Source: Rhodococcus sp. SGAir0479
GTDB lineage: Bacteria > Actinomycetota > Actinomycetes > Mycobacteriales > Mycobacteriaceae
Assembly (NCBI RefSeq): GCF_005484805.1
Contig: NZ_CP039432.1
Coordinates: 1,674,001-1,738,000 of the forward strand
Direction of reading: 5' to 3'
Length of the DNA: 64,000 nt
Below the pieces are notes generated by a model. That model saw only the letters and a program-made list of their open reading frames with translations. It did no database searches and had not been told where the DNA came from. Both the position numbers and the translations under genes were made by a program. This document shows positions 1 through 9,069 of the stretch, one piece after another; within the stretch, counting starts at the first letter, position 1, and every line of letters starts with the position of its first letter.

Positions 1-88
1 CGAAGCTGTCGAAGATGCCCCGACGGTCGCCCATCACCACGGTGAACGCCTTGTCGTATTCGTTGCCACATGTCTCACACGTCGCCAT
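1..88 (-). CDS. Small Cys-rich metal-binding (metallothionein-like) protein, 3' end outside window
   Basis: Only the first 29 codons are in the window. The protein begins MATCETCGNEYDKAF and continues with a GIFDSF segment. A CxxCG knuckle near the N terminus followed by an FDSF segment matches, from memory, a conserved actinobacterial family of about 60-70 residues annotated as prokaryotic metallothionein or zinc-ribbon protein, whose second Cys group would lie beyond base 1. The start at 88 is supported by a GAGGAGG ribosome binding site about six bases upstream. The role is inferred to be metal binding; it could also be a generic zinc-ribbon protein. Confidence 0.7.
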   Translation of the reverse strand, partial: MATCETCGNEYDKAFTVVMGDRRGIFDSF

Positions 89-193
89 CGTTCGCCTCCT
101 CGTCGAGTGCGGCCCGTACCGGGGCCGGATTCGCTGCACGACTACCCGCAATCGCGGGACCGTACACGCGGTGCCGGGAGGGCCGGAAACGAC

Positions 194-229
194 GATGTCC
201 CCGCCGGGACTGGCCGCGGCGGGGACATC
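194..229. terminator. Perfect 12-bp inverted repeat, terminator-like
   Basis: GATGTCCCCGCC at 194-205 pairs perfectly with GGCGGGGACATC at 218-229 around a 12-base loop. There is no T-run, as is usual for actinobacterial terminators. No gene ends nearby on either strand, so it could be an attenuator in a leader or a structured RNA rather than a terminator. Confidence 0.4.
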
Positions 230-240
230 GGAACGTTAGG

Positions 241-270
241 GCCAGGCACACGTCGGGGGGTGCGCCTGGC
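241..270. repeat. Second GC-rich inverted repeat
   Basis: GCCAGGC (241-247) is repeated inverted as GCCTGGC (264-270) around a 16-base spacer that can add two inner pairs. It lies 11 bases after the 194-229 hairpin, so the two would form a tandem structure in one transcript. Function unknown. Confidence 0.3.
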
Positions 271-483
271 TTCCACCAATCTAAGAGAACGGCGGCAGTG
301 GGGAAAGTTCCCCAAGGGTGAATTCGGGGGTGAAGTGTGGATGCGGAGGTTACACCCCGCTTGCGAGCATCGCTCGGGGCCGGGACGCGGGCGCGGTTGC
401 GCGCCGCAGCCTGCCGCTAGACTCGTCCGCACGGATCGAACACATGTGCTGTTCCGTCCGCGACGAGTGGCTGAGGAAGGAAG

Positions 484-1524
484 TTGGAGCGAACCGGCGT
501 GAGCGACGATGGACGACTTCTCGACGCCTGGTTCGGCGAATTCCTGGTGCACCGCAGCACCGCCAAACCGTCTCCCCACACCCTCAAGGCGTACCGGCAG
601 GACTTTGCGGGGATCTGCGAGCACCTGTCCGCGCAGACCGGGGTGCCGGCGCAACAGCTCACCGTGGACGTGATCACCAAGCAGGCGATGCAGCAGGCGT
701 TCGCGTCGTTCGCGGCCACCCACGAGGTGGCGTCGATCCGGCGTTGTTGGTCCACCTGGAACACCCTGTGCGACTTCCTGTTCTCGCTCGACGCGATCGT
801 CGCGAACCCGATGTCGGCCGTGCTGCGACCCAAGGCCGCCAAGCGCATCCCCAAGGCGCTGCCCGCGGACGCCGTGGCGCGGCTGATCGCGACCCTGCAG
901 GAGGACGACCGGGACGGTGTCCGGCCGTGGGGCGAACGGGACTTCGCGATCATCCTCACGGCGTTGCTCACCGGGATGCGGTCGTCGGAGCTGATCGCCG
1001 TGAACATCGGTGACGTGCGGGGTGTCTCCGAGGCGGGCACCGACGCGGTGCGGGTGATCCTCGTGCGCGGCAAGGGCAGCAAGGAACGTGTCGCGACCGC
1101 GGAGCCGGCACTGGTGGCCACCCTGACGGGATACCTGGAGTCGCGCGCCGCGCGCTTTCCCGACTCGACCAAACGCCGGGTGCCTACGGATGCGGCCGTG
1201 TGGCAGCGATTCCGCGGTAGCGATCCCCTGTTCGTCGGCGCCGACGGGGCGCGCATCACCCGCGGGACACTGCAGTACCGCGTGCTGCGGGCCTACCGGC
1301 GCGCCGGGATCAACGGTGAACGCGCCAAAGGTGCCCTGACCCATCAGTTCCGGCACACGTTCGCCACCAACATGGCCGACGAGAACGTCAGCATCTTCAC
1401 CCTCATGCGGATGCTGGGGCACGAGTCGATGAACACCACGCAGGTCTACACGGAGGGCGCCGGGACCGGCGTGCGGGAGGCGGCGGCCCGTAACCCGCTC
1501 TACCGCCTTCTCGACGGCGTCTGA
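484..1524 (+). CDS. Tyrosine recombinase / phage-integrase family
   Basis: A 346-residue protein with the two-domain layout of XerC/XerD-type recombinases, which cut and rejoin DNA at short core sites through a phosphotyrosine. The N-terminal half is a core-binding (SAM-like) domain (about residues 10-110). The catalytic domain shows Arg in TGMRSSEL (about 166), Lys in RGKGSKER (about 197), HQFRH (about 287-291), LGHESMNTT and the Tyr nucleophile in QVYT (about 322). TTG at 484 has AGGAAGG just upstream; GTG at 499 is an alternative. It stands alone with no excisionase, tRNA or phage genes, so it may be a stable chromosomal recombinase rather than the integrase of a live element. Confidence 0.9.
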   Translation: MERTGVSDDGRLLDAWFGEFLVHRSTAKPSPHTLKAYRQDFAGICEHLSAQTGVPAQQLTVDVITKQAMQQAFASFAATHEVASIRRCWSTWNTLCDFLFSLDAIVANPMSAVLRPKAAKRIPKALPADAVARLIATLQEDDRDGVRPWGERDFAIILTALLTGMRSSELIAVNIGDVRGVSEAGTDAVRVILVRGKGSKERVATAEPALVATLTGYLESRAARFPDSTKRRVPTDAAVWQRFRGSDPLFVGADGARITRGTLQYRVLRAYRRAGINGERAKGALTHQFRHTFATNMADENVSIFTLMRMLGHESMNTTQVYTEGAGTGVREAAARNPLYRLLDGV

Positions 1525-1733
1525 CGTTTCGCGAAGTTCATCGGCAGTTCTACCGATTCGGGTCCGCGATCGCGTTCTGCCTGGAAGACTGGGCCACGCG
1601 AGAAACCCACGCGTCGGTATTCGGCCGTGCACGCCGCGTCCCGCCCGCGGTGCATCACTCTCGCTCAGCGAGACCACCCTGCGACGAGCCCCTACTTCGA
1701 CGCGAGGTCGTGACCAGGGGTTATGCCCGTTTC

Positions 1734-1757
1734 CGCAGGTCGTCTTGGTGACCTGCG
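1734..1757. promoter_or_regulatory. 8-bp inverted repeat, possible operator or leader hairpin
   Basis: CGCAGGTC and GACCTGCG flank an 8-base spacer about 95 bases before the predicted -10 box of the MFS gene. It could be a repressor site or a hairpin; no regulator gene is adjacent to say which. Confidence 0.3.
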
Positions 1758-1850
1758 TCATGCCCCGGTCCCACTGAGTGCGCACGCCGGATGGGCCGGG
1801 GACGTGAGTTGCCACACTGTGACCAACGGAACAGGACTGTGGCCCACCTC

Positions 1851-1856
1851 TAGCCT
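1851..1856 (+). promoter_or_regulatory. -10 box TAGCCT for the MFS gene (leaderless)
   Basis: TAGCCT fits the actinobacterial TANNNT -10 consensus and ends nine bases before GTG at 1866. Transcription would begin at or next to the start codon, giving a leaderless message, which explains the missing ribosome binding site. Confidence 0.45.
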
Positions 1857-1865
1857 CGTTCGCCC

Positions 1866-3404
1866 GTGGACGCGATGACCTCGCGATTCTTCGCTCTTCC
1901 CGCAGCACCGCCCGTATTCCCGGGCCGTTCGAGAGTCTGGACAACTACTTCAGTGACAGCTACTGCAGACACCCGCGCCGACGGCGCGCCACCGGCGCGT
2001 GGCCGGTTCAACCGGAAGCGCCCCGCCTGGGTGATCATCGGCGTCCTCATGCTGGTCGAGATCATCAGCGCGTTCGAGACGTCGATGGTGTACGCCGCCA
2101 TCCCCACGTTCATCAAGGAGTTCAACAGCGACGCCGCGACGGTCGGCTGGGCCGTGACGGCCTTCCTGCTGGTCGCGGCGGCGTCCGCCGCGGTGTGCGG
2201 CCGCCTCGGTGACATGTACGGCCGCGAGCGCGTCCTCGTGGTCCTGCTGGCCGCGGCCGCCATCGGCTCGGTCATCAGCGCGATCGGCGACAGCATCGGC
2301 AGCATCATCGTCGGGCGCGCCATCCAGGGCGTCGCCGGCGCGATCCTCCCGCTGTGCATCGGCCTGGCACGCGAGCACCTGCCGGCGATCAAGGTGCCGG
2401 TCGCGATCGCGGTCATCTCCGGTTCGGCGGTCGCCGCCGGTTCCGCGTCGCTCCTGGTCGCCGGTTACATGCTCGACCACGCCAGCTGGCACATGATTTT
2501 CGTCGTCGCGGCCGTCTACGCGGTGATGGCGCTGCTGCTGGTGCTGTTCGTCCTGCCGTGGCGTCCCCCGGTGGGCACCACGCAACGCGTGGACTACCTC
2601 GGCACCGTCGCGTTCGCGCCGGCCATCGCCGCGGTCCTGCTGGGCATCAACAAGTCCGGCGCGTGGGGGTGGACGGACGCCAAGACCCTGGGTCTCATCA
2701 TCGGCGGTATCGCGGTGCTGGCGCTCTGGGTGCTGTGGGAACTGCGGGTGACGGACCCGATCGTCAACGTGCGCCTGTTCACCGACCGCAAGGTCGCGCT
2801 CACGATGCTGGCCACCCTGGCGATCTCCGTCGGCCCGCTGGGCATCAGCACCATGATCATCCCGCTGATCCTGCAGTCGCCCACGTCGGCGCCGTTCGGT
2901 CTGGGCATCTCCCCCACCAACGCCGGCTGGCTGTCGTTCATCGGATCGATGTTCGGCTTCGTCTGCACCCCGCTCAGCGGTCGCATCTCGCGGGCCGTCG
3001 GGTCCCGCTCGGCGATGCTGCTCGGCACCACGCTGTTCACGATCAGCTCCGCGATGCTCATCATCTTCCACGACTCGGTCGCCGGCATGGTCGCGATGAT
3101 CATCACGGTGTCGGTGGGCACCGCGTTCGCGTACACCGCGATGCCGAACCTCATCGTCGAGGCGGTGCCGGAGTCCAATACCAGCGAGGCGACGGGCACC
3201 AACTCGGTGCTGCGCACCGGCGGTCAGGGCATCGGTACCTCGATCGCGACGATGCTGCTCGCGTCCTCGGCGACGGCGGCCGGCAGCGCCGCCCCCACGG
3301 TCAGCGGTCTCAACACCGTCGCGACCATGATGGTGGTGCTCGGTCTGGTGACGATCGGCTTCACGCTGTTGATTCGCCGCGGCAGCGTCTTCAAGGACGC
3401 CTGA
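1866..3404 (+). CDS. MFS multidrug efflux transporter, DHA2 (14-helix) type
   Basis: A 512-residue protein with about 14 hydrophobic segments. It carries the MFS motif GRLGDMYGRERV after helix 2 and WHMIFVVAAVYA in the middle of the N-terminal half, typical of proton-coupled EmrB/QacA-like drug pumps in the inner membrane. The N terminus has a poorly conserved stretch of about 45 residues before the first helix (PAWVIIGVLMLVEII). Start choice is uncertain: GTG 1866 fits a leaderless transcript; ATG 1875 and GTG 1953 are alternatives without ribosome binding sites. It stands alone and is followed by a strong terminator. The substrate cannot be told from sequence. Confidence 0.9.
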   Translation: MDAMTSRFFALPAAPPVFPGRSRVWTTTSVTATADTRADGAPPARGRFNRKRPAWVIIGVLMLVEIISAFETSMVYAAIPTFIKEFNSDAATVGWAVTAFLLVAAASAAVCGRLGDMYGRERVLVVLLAAAAIGSVISAIGDSIGSIIVGRAIQGVAGAILPLCIGLAREHLPAIKVPVAIAVISGSAVAAGSASLLVAGYMLDHASWHMIFVVAAVYAVMALLLVLFVLPWRPPVGTTQRVDYLGTVAFAPAIAAVLLGINKSGAWGWTDAKTLGLIIGGIAVLALWVLWELRVTDPIVNVRLFTDRKVALTMLATLAISVGPLGISTMIIPLILQSPTSAPFGLGISPTNAGWLSFIGSMFGFVCTPLSGRISRAVGSRSAMLLGTTLFTISSAMLIIFHDSVAGMVAMIITVSVGTAFAYTAMPNLIVEAVPESNTSEATGTNSVLRTGGQGIGTSIATMLLASSATAAGSAAPTVSGLNTVATMMVVLGLVTIGFTLLIRRGSVFKDA

Positions 3405-3425
3405 CGCGCGCCGTGTGACGTCGGC

Positions 3426-3464
3426 CCGATGGGCGGCGGGAGGGCCTCTCCCGCCGCCCATCGG
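3426..3464 (+). terminator. Strong intrinsic terminator after the MFS gene
   Basis: A perfect 17-bp GC-rich stem (3426-3442 with 3448-3464) closes a 5-base loop, 22 bases after the MFS stop codon. There is no long T-run, as is common in GC-rich actinobacteria. It separates the MFS gene from ndh. Confidence 0.85.
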
Positions 3465-3562
3465 CGTATCCAGGGGCCGGTCGAGTTGGCAGGACGCGTG
3501 ACCGAGCGGCGGCTACCGTGACAAGGGTCAGCACGTTTCGTCGACCCCCGAAGGAGCGCGCC

Positions 3563-4936
3563 ATGAGCACCCCCTCGCCAGAGCCGCATCGTCACCGTGT
3601 CGTGGTCATCGGATCGGGATTCGGAGGCCTCTTCGCCACCCAGGCCCTCAAACGCGCCCCCGTCGACGTCACCCTCGTCGCCCGGACGACGCACCACCTC
3701 TTCCAGCCGCTGCTGTACCAGGTGGCCACCGGCATCCTGTCCGTCGGCGACATCGCGCCGGCCACCCGGATGGTGCTGCGGAAACAGAAGAACGTGGAGG
3801 TGCTGCTCGGCGACGTCGAGGCGATCGACCTCGCGGCCGGCAAGGTCACCTCGCGTCTCCTCGAGCGCGAGACCGTGACCGAGTTCGATTCCCTCATCGT
3901 CGCGGCCGGAGCCGGGCAGTCCTACTTCGGCAACGACCATTTCGCCGAGTTCGCGCCCGGCATGAAGACCATCGACGACGCCCTCGAGCTACGCGGGCGG
4001 ATCCTCGGCGCGTTCGAGCAGGCCGAGCTGTCCGACGACCCCGAGGAACGACGCCGTCTCCTCACCTTCGTCGTGGTCGGCGCCGGACCCACCGGCGTGG
4101 AGTTGGCCGGCCAGATCGCCGAGCTGGCGCACCGCACGCTGGCCGGGGCGTTCCGGCGCATCGACCCGCGCGAGTCCCGCGTGATCCTCCTCGACGGTGC
4201 CCCCGCGGTGCTGCCGGTGTACGGGGGCAAGCTCAGCCGCAAGGCCGCCGAGCGTCTCGAGAAACTCGGCGTCGAGATCCAGCTCAACGCGATGGTGACC
4301 GATGTCGACGTGGACGGGCTCGTGGTCCGGCACAAGGACGGTTCCGAGACTCGCATCGAGTCCCAGTGCAAGGTGTGGTCGGCGGGCGTGCAGGCCAGCC
4401 CGCTGGGCCGCCAGTTGGGCGAGCAGTCCGGGGCCGAGGTGGACCGCGCGGGCCGGGTGCACGTGAACCCGGATCTCACCCTGCCCGGTTATCCGAACGT
4501 CTTCGTCATCGGCGACATGATGTCCCTCGACAAGTTGCCCGGCCTCGCCCAGGTCGCGATGCAGGGCGGCAAGTACGCCGCGAAGCAGATCAAGGCGAGT
4601 CTCGACGGCGCTTCGCCCGGCGACCGGCCGCCGTTCAAGTACTTCGACAAGGGCTCGATGGCGACGATCTCCCGGTACAGCGCGGTCGCCAAGGTCGGCA
4701 AACTCGAGATCACCGGCTTCATCGGCTGGGTCATGTGGTTGGTGATCCACCTGATGTACCTGATCGGTTTCCGCAGCCGGCTGTCGACGGTGATCTCGTG
4801 GACCGTCTCGTTCATCGGCCGCGGACGCGCGCAGATGGCGTCGACCGAACAGCAGGTGTTCGCGCGCAACGCGATCGACGAGCTGCAGGAGCAGAGTCGA
4901 TCGCGTCACGCCGACCGATCACGCGAGGCCGGCTGA
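3563..4936 (+). CDS. ndh: Type II NADH:quinone dehydrogenase (NDH-2)
   Basis: A 457-residue flavoprotein that passes electrons from NADH to the quinone pool without pumping protons, bound to the inner face of the membrane. The FAD-binding motif is VVVIGSGFGGLF near the start, the second dinucleotide fold is VVGAGPTGVELAGQ (about residue 170), and the FAD-contact segment is NVFVIGDM. The C terminus has a hydrophobic stretch GFIGWVMWLVIHLMYLIGF (about 383-402), as in mycobacterial Ndh. ATG 3563 is preferred because AAGGAG lies eight bases upstream; the frame stays open back to 3518 without a signal. The gene converges on the thioesterase, ending 11 bases before it. Confidence 0.93.
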   Translation: MSTPSPEPHRHRVVVIGSGFGGLFATQALKRAPVDVTLVARTTHHLFQPLLYQVATGILSVGDIAPATRMVLRKQKNVEVLLGDVEAIDLAAGKVTSRLLERETVTEFDSLIVAAGAGQSYFGNDHFAEFAPGMKTIDDALELRGRILGAFEQAELSDDPEERRRLLTFVVVGAGPTGVELAGQIAELAHRTLAGAFRRIDPRESRVILLDGAPAVLPVYGGKLSRKAAERLEKLGVEIQLNAMVTDVDVDGLVVRHKDGSETRIESQCKVWSAGVQASPLGRQLGEQSGAEVDRAGRVHVNPDLTLPGYPNVFVIGDMMSLDKLPGLAQVAMQGGKYAAKQIKASLDGASPGDRPPFKYFDKGSMATISRYSAVAKVGKLEITGFIGWVMWLVIHLMYLIGFRSRLSTVISWTVSFIGRGRAQMASTEQQVFARNAIDELQEQSRSRHADRSREAG

Positions 4937-4947
4937 CCGGCCCCGCG

Positions 4948-5409
4948 TCACTTGTTGCCGAGCGACGACGTCTCGGTGATGTTCTGCAGGCGCACCTGTC
5001 CGCGCGCGACGAGGCGCTCCTGCTCGTCGGTGACGGTGACGAGCCAGAGCTGCTGCGAGCGACCCCGGTGCACCGGGGTCGCTTCGGCGAAGAGGACCCC
5101 GTCCCGGGCGGCACGGAGGAAATCGGTGTTGTTGTTCACGCCGACGACGTGACCGCGGTCCCCCAGCCAGAGGCTCGCGGCGATGCTGGCGACGGACTCG
5201 ATCACCGCGCAGTGCACGCCGCCGTGCATGATCCCCCACGGCTGGTACAGCGCGGGGGTGACCTTCCACTGGGCGCGGACGCGGTCGGCGGTCAGTTCGG
5301 TGAACTCCAGGCCCAACGCCTCCCCGAAACCCTTGTTGAGGAACGCGTTGACCTCGGCCGGATCTGCTCCGTCCGCCAGTCCCAGTGCGCGCTCTGCGTC
5401 GCTCGCCAT
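4948..5409 (-). CDS. PaaI-family hotdog thioesterase
   Basis: A 153-residue single-hotdog protein. The segment WGIMHGGVHCAVIESVAS is the helix region that carries the catalytic acid in PaaI/4HBT-like acyl-CoA thioesterases, and GVNNNTDFLRAA plus the strand HRGRSQQLWLVTVTD complete the fold. It would hydrolyse an acyl- or aryl-CoA ester in the cytoplasm; the substrate is unknown. Start at 5409 is chosen over the longer frame because GGGAG lies just upstream and family members begin near here. Convergent with ndh. Confidence 0.85.
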   Translation of the reverse strand: MASDAERALGLADGADPAEVNAFLNKGFGEALGLEFTELTADRVRAQWKVTPALYQPWGIMHGGVHCAVIESVASIAASLWLGDRGHVVGVNNNTDFLRAARDGVLFAEATPVHRGRSQQLWLVTVTDEQERLVARGQVRLQNITETSSLGNK

Positions 5410-5735
5410 GCTCAGCTCCCTCGTCCCCGGCGGCCGCAGTGCGGCACCCCTGCCGCCCGGCCACCGATCGAATATGTCTCCCGTCATCGTGATCCACAGC
5501 GCCCCGGCGGCCGCAACCGGCCCCTTCGAGGCACGAACCGCTCATGTCATGCCGATGAGTTTCCGGGCGTTGCGCCGTCCATACCTCTGGCTGCAGCTGA
5601 CGACGACGGAAGGGTTCTGCGATGAGGAGCACGAGTGGGTGATTCCGGTGCGGTACTTTTTTCTCGATCGCGTGGCTGGTCGTAGTGCTGTTCCAACCAT
5701 GAGGGCCATGATGAGTGCGAGGCGGGACAACATTG
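5410..5735. other. Divergent promoter region between thioesterase and LAL regulator
   Basis: About 325 bases with no convincing gene. Short frames on the minus strand (5542-5763) have no ribosome binding site or recognisable sequence. It must carry both promoters; no clear operator palindrome was seen. Confidence 0.4.
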
Positions 5736-8495
5736 GTGACGGTAGGTGTCGATCCGACCGCACTGGTAGGTAGAGACCGCGAACTTGCCGAGCTCACAGA
5801 CTTCGTCGGTAGGGCGGCGACGGATGGCGCGGCCGTCCTACTCACCGGAGATCCGGGTGTGGGGAAGACCGCGCTCCTGGACGCAACCGCCGACCTTGCG
5901 CGTACGACGTCGATGCGGGTCATCCGGGGCCGCGGCGTCGAGTACGAAACGGACATCAGCTTCGCGGGTCTCCACGAGCTCGTGGCCCCACTCTCTCGTG
6001 AGATCGACGGTTTGCCCTCTGCCGTGAGGGAAGTCCTCGAGGTCGCGCTCGGTCTCGGCATCGGCCCCGCGCCCGACCGGCTCGCTGTACTGAACGCGGC
6101 GCTGGTGCTGTTCAGCGAGGCCGCGAAGGAACAACCCCTCCTCGTCGTCGTCGACGACCTCCACAGTCTCGACGACGCGAGCCGATCCACGTTGGCATTC
6201 GTCGCCAGGAGGCTCGCGGGCCGCCGAATCGGTCTTCTCGCAGCCTGGCGCCCCGAGACCGACGGCTCGTTCCGGCCGACCGGCCTCACCGAGCTCGTGG
6301 TCGCGCCTCTCGACGACACGGACGCACTGCGATTGCTCTCCACAAGGTTCGTTCATCTCCCTGTTCGAATACTGCAGACGGTGGCACGGGAGGCCCAAGG
6401 GAACCCACTCGCCCTGCTCGAGTTCGCCGGCGCCAGCAGCGTGTCCGGGCCCGCGGACCTCCATGGCACGGGTTGGACGAGCGGGCAGGGACGAGATGTC
6501 CGCGCTCTGTATGCGGCCCGCGTGGAGCGACTGCCGCAGAGAACCCGCGACCTGCTCCTGCTCGCGGCTCTCGAGGGCTCCGGCGACCTCGTTCTCCTCA
6601 CCGCGGCCGGTGGTCCCGGCACACTGGACGGGCTGGCTCCGGCGGAACGTGACCACCTTCTCGAGGTCGCCGAAAATGCTCGCACCGTTCGCTTTCGGCA
6701 CCCGCTGGTCAGGTCCGCCGTGGTCGACGGCGCAACCGGCGAGCAGCGGCGCAGCGCGCACCACCGCCTGGCCGATGCGCTGATCGACCACCCCGAACGC
6801 CGCGGTGACCACCTCGCGCGAGCCACGACGGTGCCCGACGAGGCGGTGGCCTCGGTCGTCGAGACTGCGGCGCAGAGCAGTCTGCGGCGCGGTGACGCCG
6901 CCGGCGCCGTCGCTCGTCTGCGGCGAGCCGCCCAACTGAGCCCCGACTCGGGGAACCGAACACGCCGCTTCTCCCGAGCGGCGTACATCGCCGCATGGGT
7001 GGCCGGCCATCTGGACACCTCGCACGAGATCATGCGCGAGATGCACGAGGATCCGCCGAAGGCACTGGCGACGTCCGCCGCGGCCGCCTTTCTGGTGCTC
7101 GTCACGGAGGGCGATGCAGATACCGCCCACGCGTTGTTGCTGAAGCTGGTCGAGGAACGCGTGGACCCGTCCGAACTGCCGCGTGGCGAGCTCGAGACTG
7201 CGCTCTTCACGCTGACCCTCGCCAGCCACTACTCGGGACGCGACGAGCATTGGCGGCCCCTGATCGACGTCGTCGGCCCGCTTCCCGAAGACTCGCCCGC
7301 GGCAGCGGTGTCCGTGGGGCGCATCCACTACGCCCCAGGGTCCGTCACCGACGACATGCTCCGTCGACTGGACGACGAGATCGCCCACCTGAAAGACCAG
7401 GCCGACGCCGACCTCATCATTCGCACTGCCCTGGCCGCTTCGTACCTCGACCGGCTCTCGGGCTGCCGCGAGGCTGTTTCTCGCGTCGTCCGCGATGACG
7501 GCGCGATGGGAGCGAGCATGCCCGGGCTCATGTTCGTCGCTCTGGACGACCTGCACAGCGGCCGATGGCAGTCATCGGCCGACGCTGCAGCCGAGCTCGT
7601 CGCGTTGTGTGAAAAGACCGGTTACCACCTGTTCGGTCAGGTCGGCCGGTACGTCGCGGCGATGGTCGAGGCCCAACGCGGCGACCTCGATGCGTGCCGT
7701 GCCCACTGTCAGGACATCTGGAGCTGGTCGGCGCCCAGGAGGCTGCGGCGGTTGGAGAATTGCGCTCACCAGGCTGCTGCCCGCGCGGCGATCGGCGCTA
7801 CCGACTTCGACACGGCCTTCCGGCACGCCACGGCGATCTGCCCACCCGGCGCGTTGCCGAGCTTCAACCCCGAAGCACTGTGGACTGCAACGGATCTGGT
7901 CGAGTCGGCGCTACGGACGGGCCGCGCCGTGGAGGCGCGACGGCACGCCGAGGCGCTGTGCGCGACGGGTGTCGAGCGCGTGTCACCACGATGGGCGCTG
8001 AGCGCGGCGGCGGCCACCGCAATGACGTCGGAGCCCGACGACATGGTCCGACGGTTCGAGGAGGCGCTCGCACTGCCCGGCATCGAACGCTGGCCCTTCG
8101 AGGTCGGCCGCGCGCATCTGGCGTACGGCGAGGAATTGCGCAGACGAGGACGTACCCGTGAGGCGCGAGTGCAGCTGAGCGCTGCGTGTGCCCGATTCGA
8201 GCGGGTCGGGGCCCGGCCCTGGGAGGCCCGGGCGAAGGCAGAGCTCCGCGCAACGGGGATGGCGCGCGCTCCCCGCGGCGATGCCGGCACAAGGCTCACG
8301 CCTCAGGAGCTGGAGGTCGCCAGGCTCGCAGCGACGGGGCTGTCGAATCCGCAGATCGCCTCGCGGCTCTTCCTGTCGCCGCGGACCGTCTCGTCACATC
8401 TCTATCGGTTGTTTCCGAAGCTGGGGATCACCTCCCGCGGCGCGCTCCGAGACGCTCTCGACGCCCTGCCTCCCGACGCGCCGACCACTCGGTAA
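5736..8495 (+). CDS. LAL-type LuxR-family transcriptional regulator
   Basis: About 919 residues, the size of 'large ATP-binding regulators of the LuxR family'. The N terminus has an AAA/STAND-type NTPase: Walker A GDPGVGKT (about residue 38) and Walker B LLVVVDDLHSLDD (about 136). The middle is a long helical, TPR-like region. The C terminus (about 853-910) is a LuxR helix-turn-helix, LTPQELEVARLAATGLSN followed by SPRTVSSHLYRLFPKLGI. Such proteins sense a ligand or partner and activate nearby catabolic or antibiotic genes. GTG 5736, TTG 5733 and GTG 5715 are all possible starts. The downstream monooxygenase-SDR-LtrA genes are the obvious candidate targets (inference). Confidence 0.9.
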   Translation: MTVGVDPTALVGRDRELAELTDFVGRAATDGAAVLLTGDPGVGKTALLDATADLARTTSMRVIRGRGVEYETDISFAGLHELVAPLSREIDGLPSAVREVLEVALGLGIGPAPDRLAVLNAALVLFSEAAKEQPLLVVVDDLHSLDDASRSTLAFVARRLAGRRIGLLAAWRPETDGSFRPTGLTELVVAPLDDTDALRLLSTRFVHLPVRILQTVAREAQGNPLALLEFAGASSVSGPADLHGTGWTSGQGRDVRALYAARVERLPQRTRDLLLLAALEGSGDLVLLTAAGGPGTLDGLAPAERDHLLEVAENARTVRFRHPLVRSAVVDGATGEQRRSAHHRLADALIDHPERRGDHLARATTVPDEAVASVVETAAQSSLRRGDAAGAVARLRRAAQLSPDSGNRTRRFSRAAYIAAWVAGHLDTSHEIMREMHEDPPKALATSAAAAFLVLVTEGDADTAHALLLKLVEERVDPSELPRGELETALFTLTLASHYSGRDEHWRPLIDVVGPLPEDSPAAAVSVGRIHYAPGSVTDDMLRRLDDEIAHLKDQADADLIIRTALAASYLDRLSGCREAVSRVVRDDGAMGASMPGLMFVALDDLHSGRWQSSADAAAELVALCEKTGYHLFGQVGRYVAAMVEAQRGDLDACRAHCQDIWSWSAPRRLRRLENCAHQAAARAAIGATDFDTAFRHATAICPPGALPSFNPEALWTATDLVESALRTGRAVEARRHAEALCATGVERVSPRWALSAAAATAMTSEPDDMVRRFEEALALPGIERWPFEVGRAHLAYGEELRRRGRTREARVQLSAACARFERVGARPWEARAKAELRATGMARAPRGDAGTRLTPQELEVARLAATGLSNPQIASRLFLSPRTVSSHLYRLFPKLGITSRGALRDALDALPPDAPTTR

Positions 8496-8663
8496 GCGGG
8501 ATCCGCGGGCCGGGCGCACCTGCTACGGAAGACCGGACTCGAGTAGACGCGGCCACGAAATGGCAGTCGATTGACGGAAGCTGCCACGTCCACGTTGAGC
8601 GACGCTGGTGGAGCCAACAAATCACCCCGGCCCGGAAGCCCGTAGACGAATGCGAGTACGAAC

Positions 8664-8987
8664 ATGACTGCCACGCCCGACGGGTACGTGACCGTGATCT
8701 GGGAAGCGCACGCGAAAGCCGGTCGAGAGGCCGACCTGAAGGCCTTCATCGCCGCGGCCGTCACACCCTCTCGGAACGACCCCGGCAACATCGACTACGA
8801 GGCGCACGAGATCGTCGACGACGCGGGCACGTTCATCATCTACGAACGTTGGGAGAACCGTGCGGTGCTCGACGCCCATCTGAGCGCACCGCGGATGCGG
8901 GAACTCGTCCCTCAGATGCTCGAACTGATCGACGGTTCCATCGAGGACGGCATCCGATTGCTGCGCCCGTTCCGGCCCTCCCACTAG
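8664..8987 (+). CDS. Antibiotic-biosynthesis-monooxygenase (ABM) domain protein
   Basis: A 107-residue single-domain protein with the ABM/YgiN-like ferredoxin fold: an N-terminal strand VTVIWEAHAKAGREAD, the helix LKAFIAAAV, then NIDYEAHE and TFIIYERWENRAVLDAHL. Family members are small dimeric, cofactor-free quinol or anthrone monooxygenases. The His in LDAHL is the usual conserved residue. It lies between the LAL regulator and the SDR/LtrA pair in the same direction, suggesting a quinone- or xenobiotic-response group. No strong ribosome binding site is visible before ATG 8664. Confidence 0.85.
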   Translation: MTATPDGYVTVIWEAHAKAGREADLKAFIAAAVTPSRNDPGNIDYEAHEIVDDAGTFIIYERWENRAVLDAHLSAPRMRELVPQMLELIDGSIEDGIRLLRPFRPSH

Positions 8988-9069
8988 AGGAATCCTCGTC
9001 GGCGGGACTGTCCCCGCGGCGGCAGTGTCGCCACCACTGCCGGACGACACGAACGTTTCCATCACGAAC

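Larger units (their letters stand above)
90..483. other. Intergenic region with two hairpins, no gene seen
   Basis: About 390 bases between the divergent small metal-binding gene and the recombinase. Reading frames here have no start with a ribosome binding site and no recognisable product. Two GC-rich inverted repeats lie in it (194-229 and 241-270). I see no tRNA that could be an attachment site. Confidence 0.5.
1525..1865 (+). other. 341-bp intergenic region upstream of the efflux pump
   Basis: No coding frame with a supported start. It contains an 8-bp inverted repeat CGCAGGTC/GACCTGCG (1734-1741/1750-1757, 8-base loop) and ends in a TAGCCT -10 box. It probably holds the promoter and control region of the MFS gene. 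Confidence 0.5.

Noticed and set aside
1-483. tRNA attachment site for the recombinase
   Set aside because: No tRNA-like cloverleaf or matching direct repeat was seen near the recombinase.
142-1944. 600-codon minus-strand open frame
   Set aside because: Antisense to the recombinase; Arg/Gly/Pro-rich composition and no ribosome binding site mark it as a shadow of GC-rich coding.
1950-3461. 503-codon minus-strand open frame
   Set aside because: Antisense to the MFS gene, with repetitive Asp/Arg/His content typical of shadow frames.
4919-6343. 474-codon minus-strand open frame
   Set aside because: Only the part covering 4948-5409 in another frame is the real thioesterase; this frame lacks its motifs.
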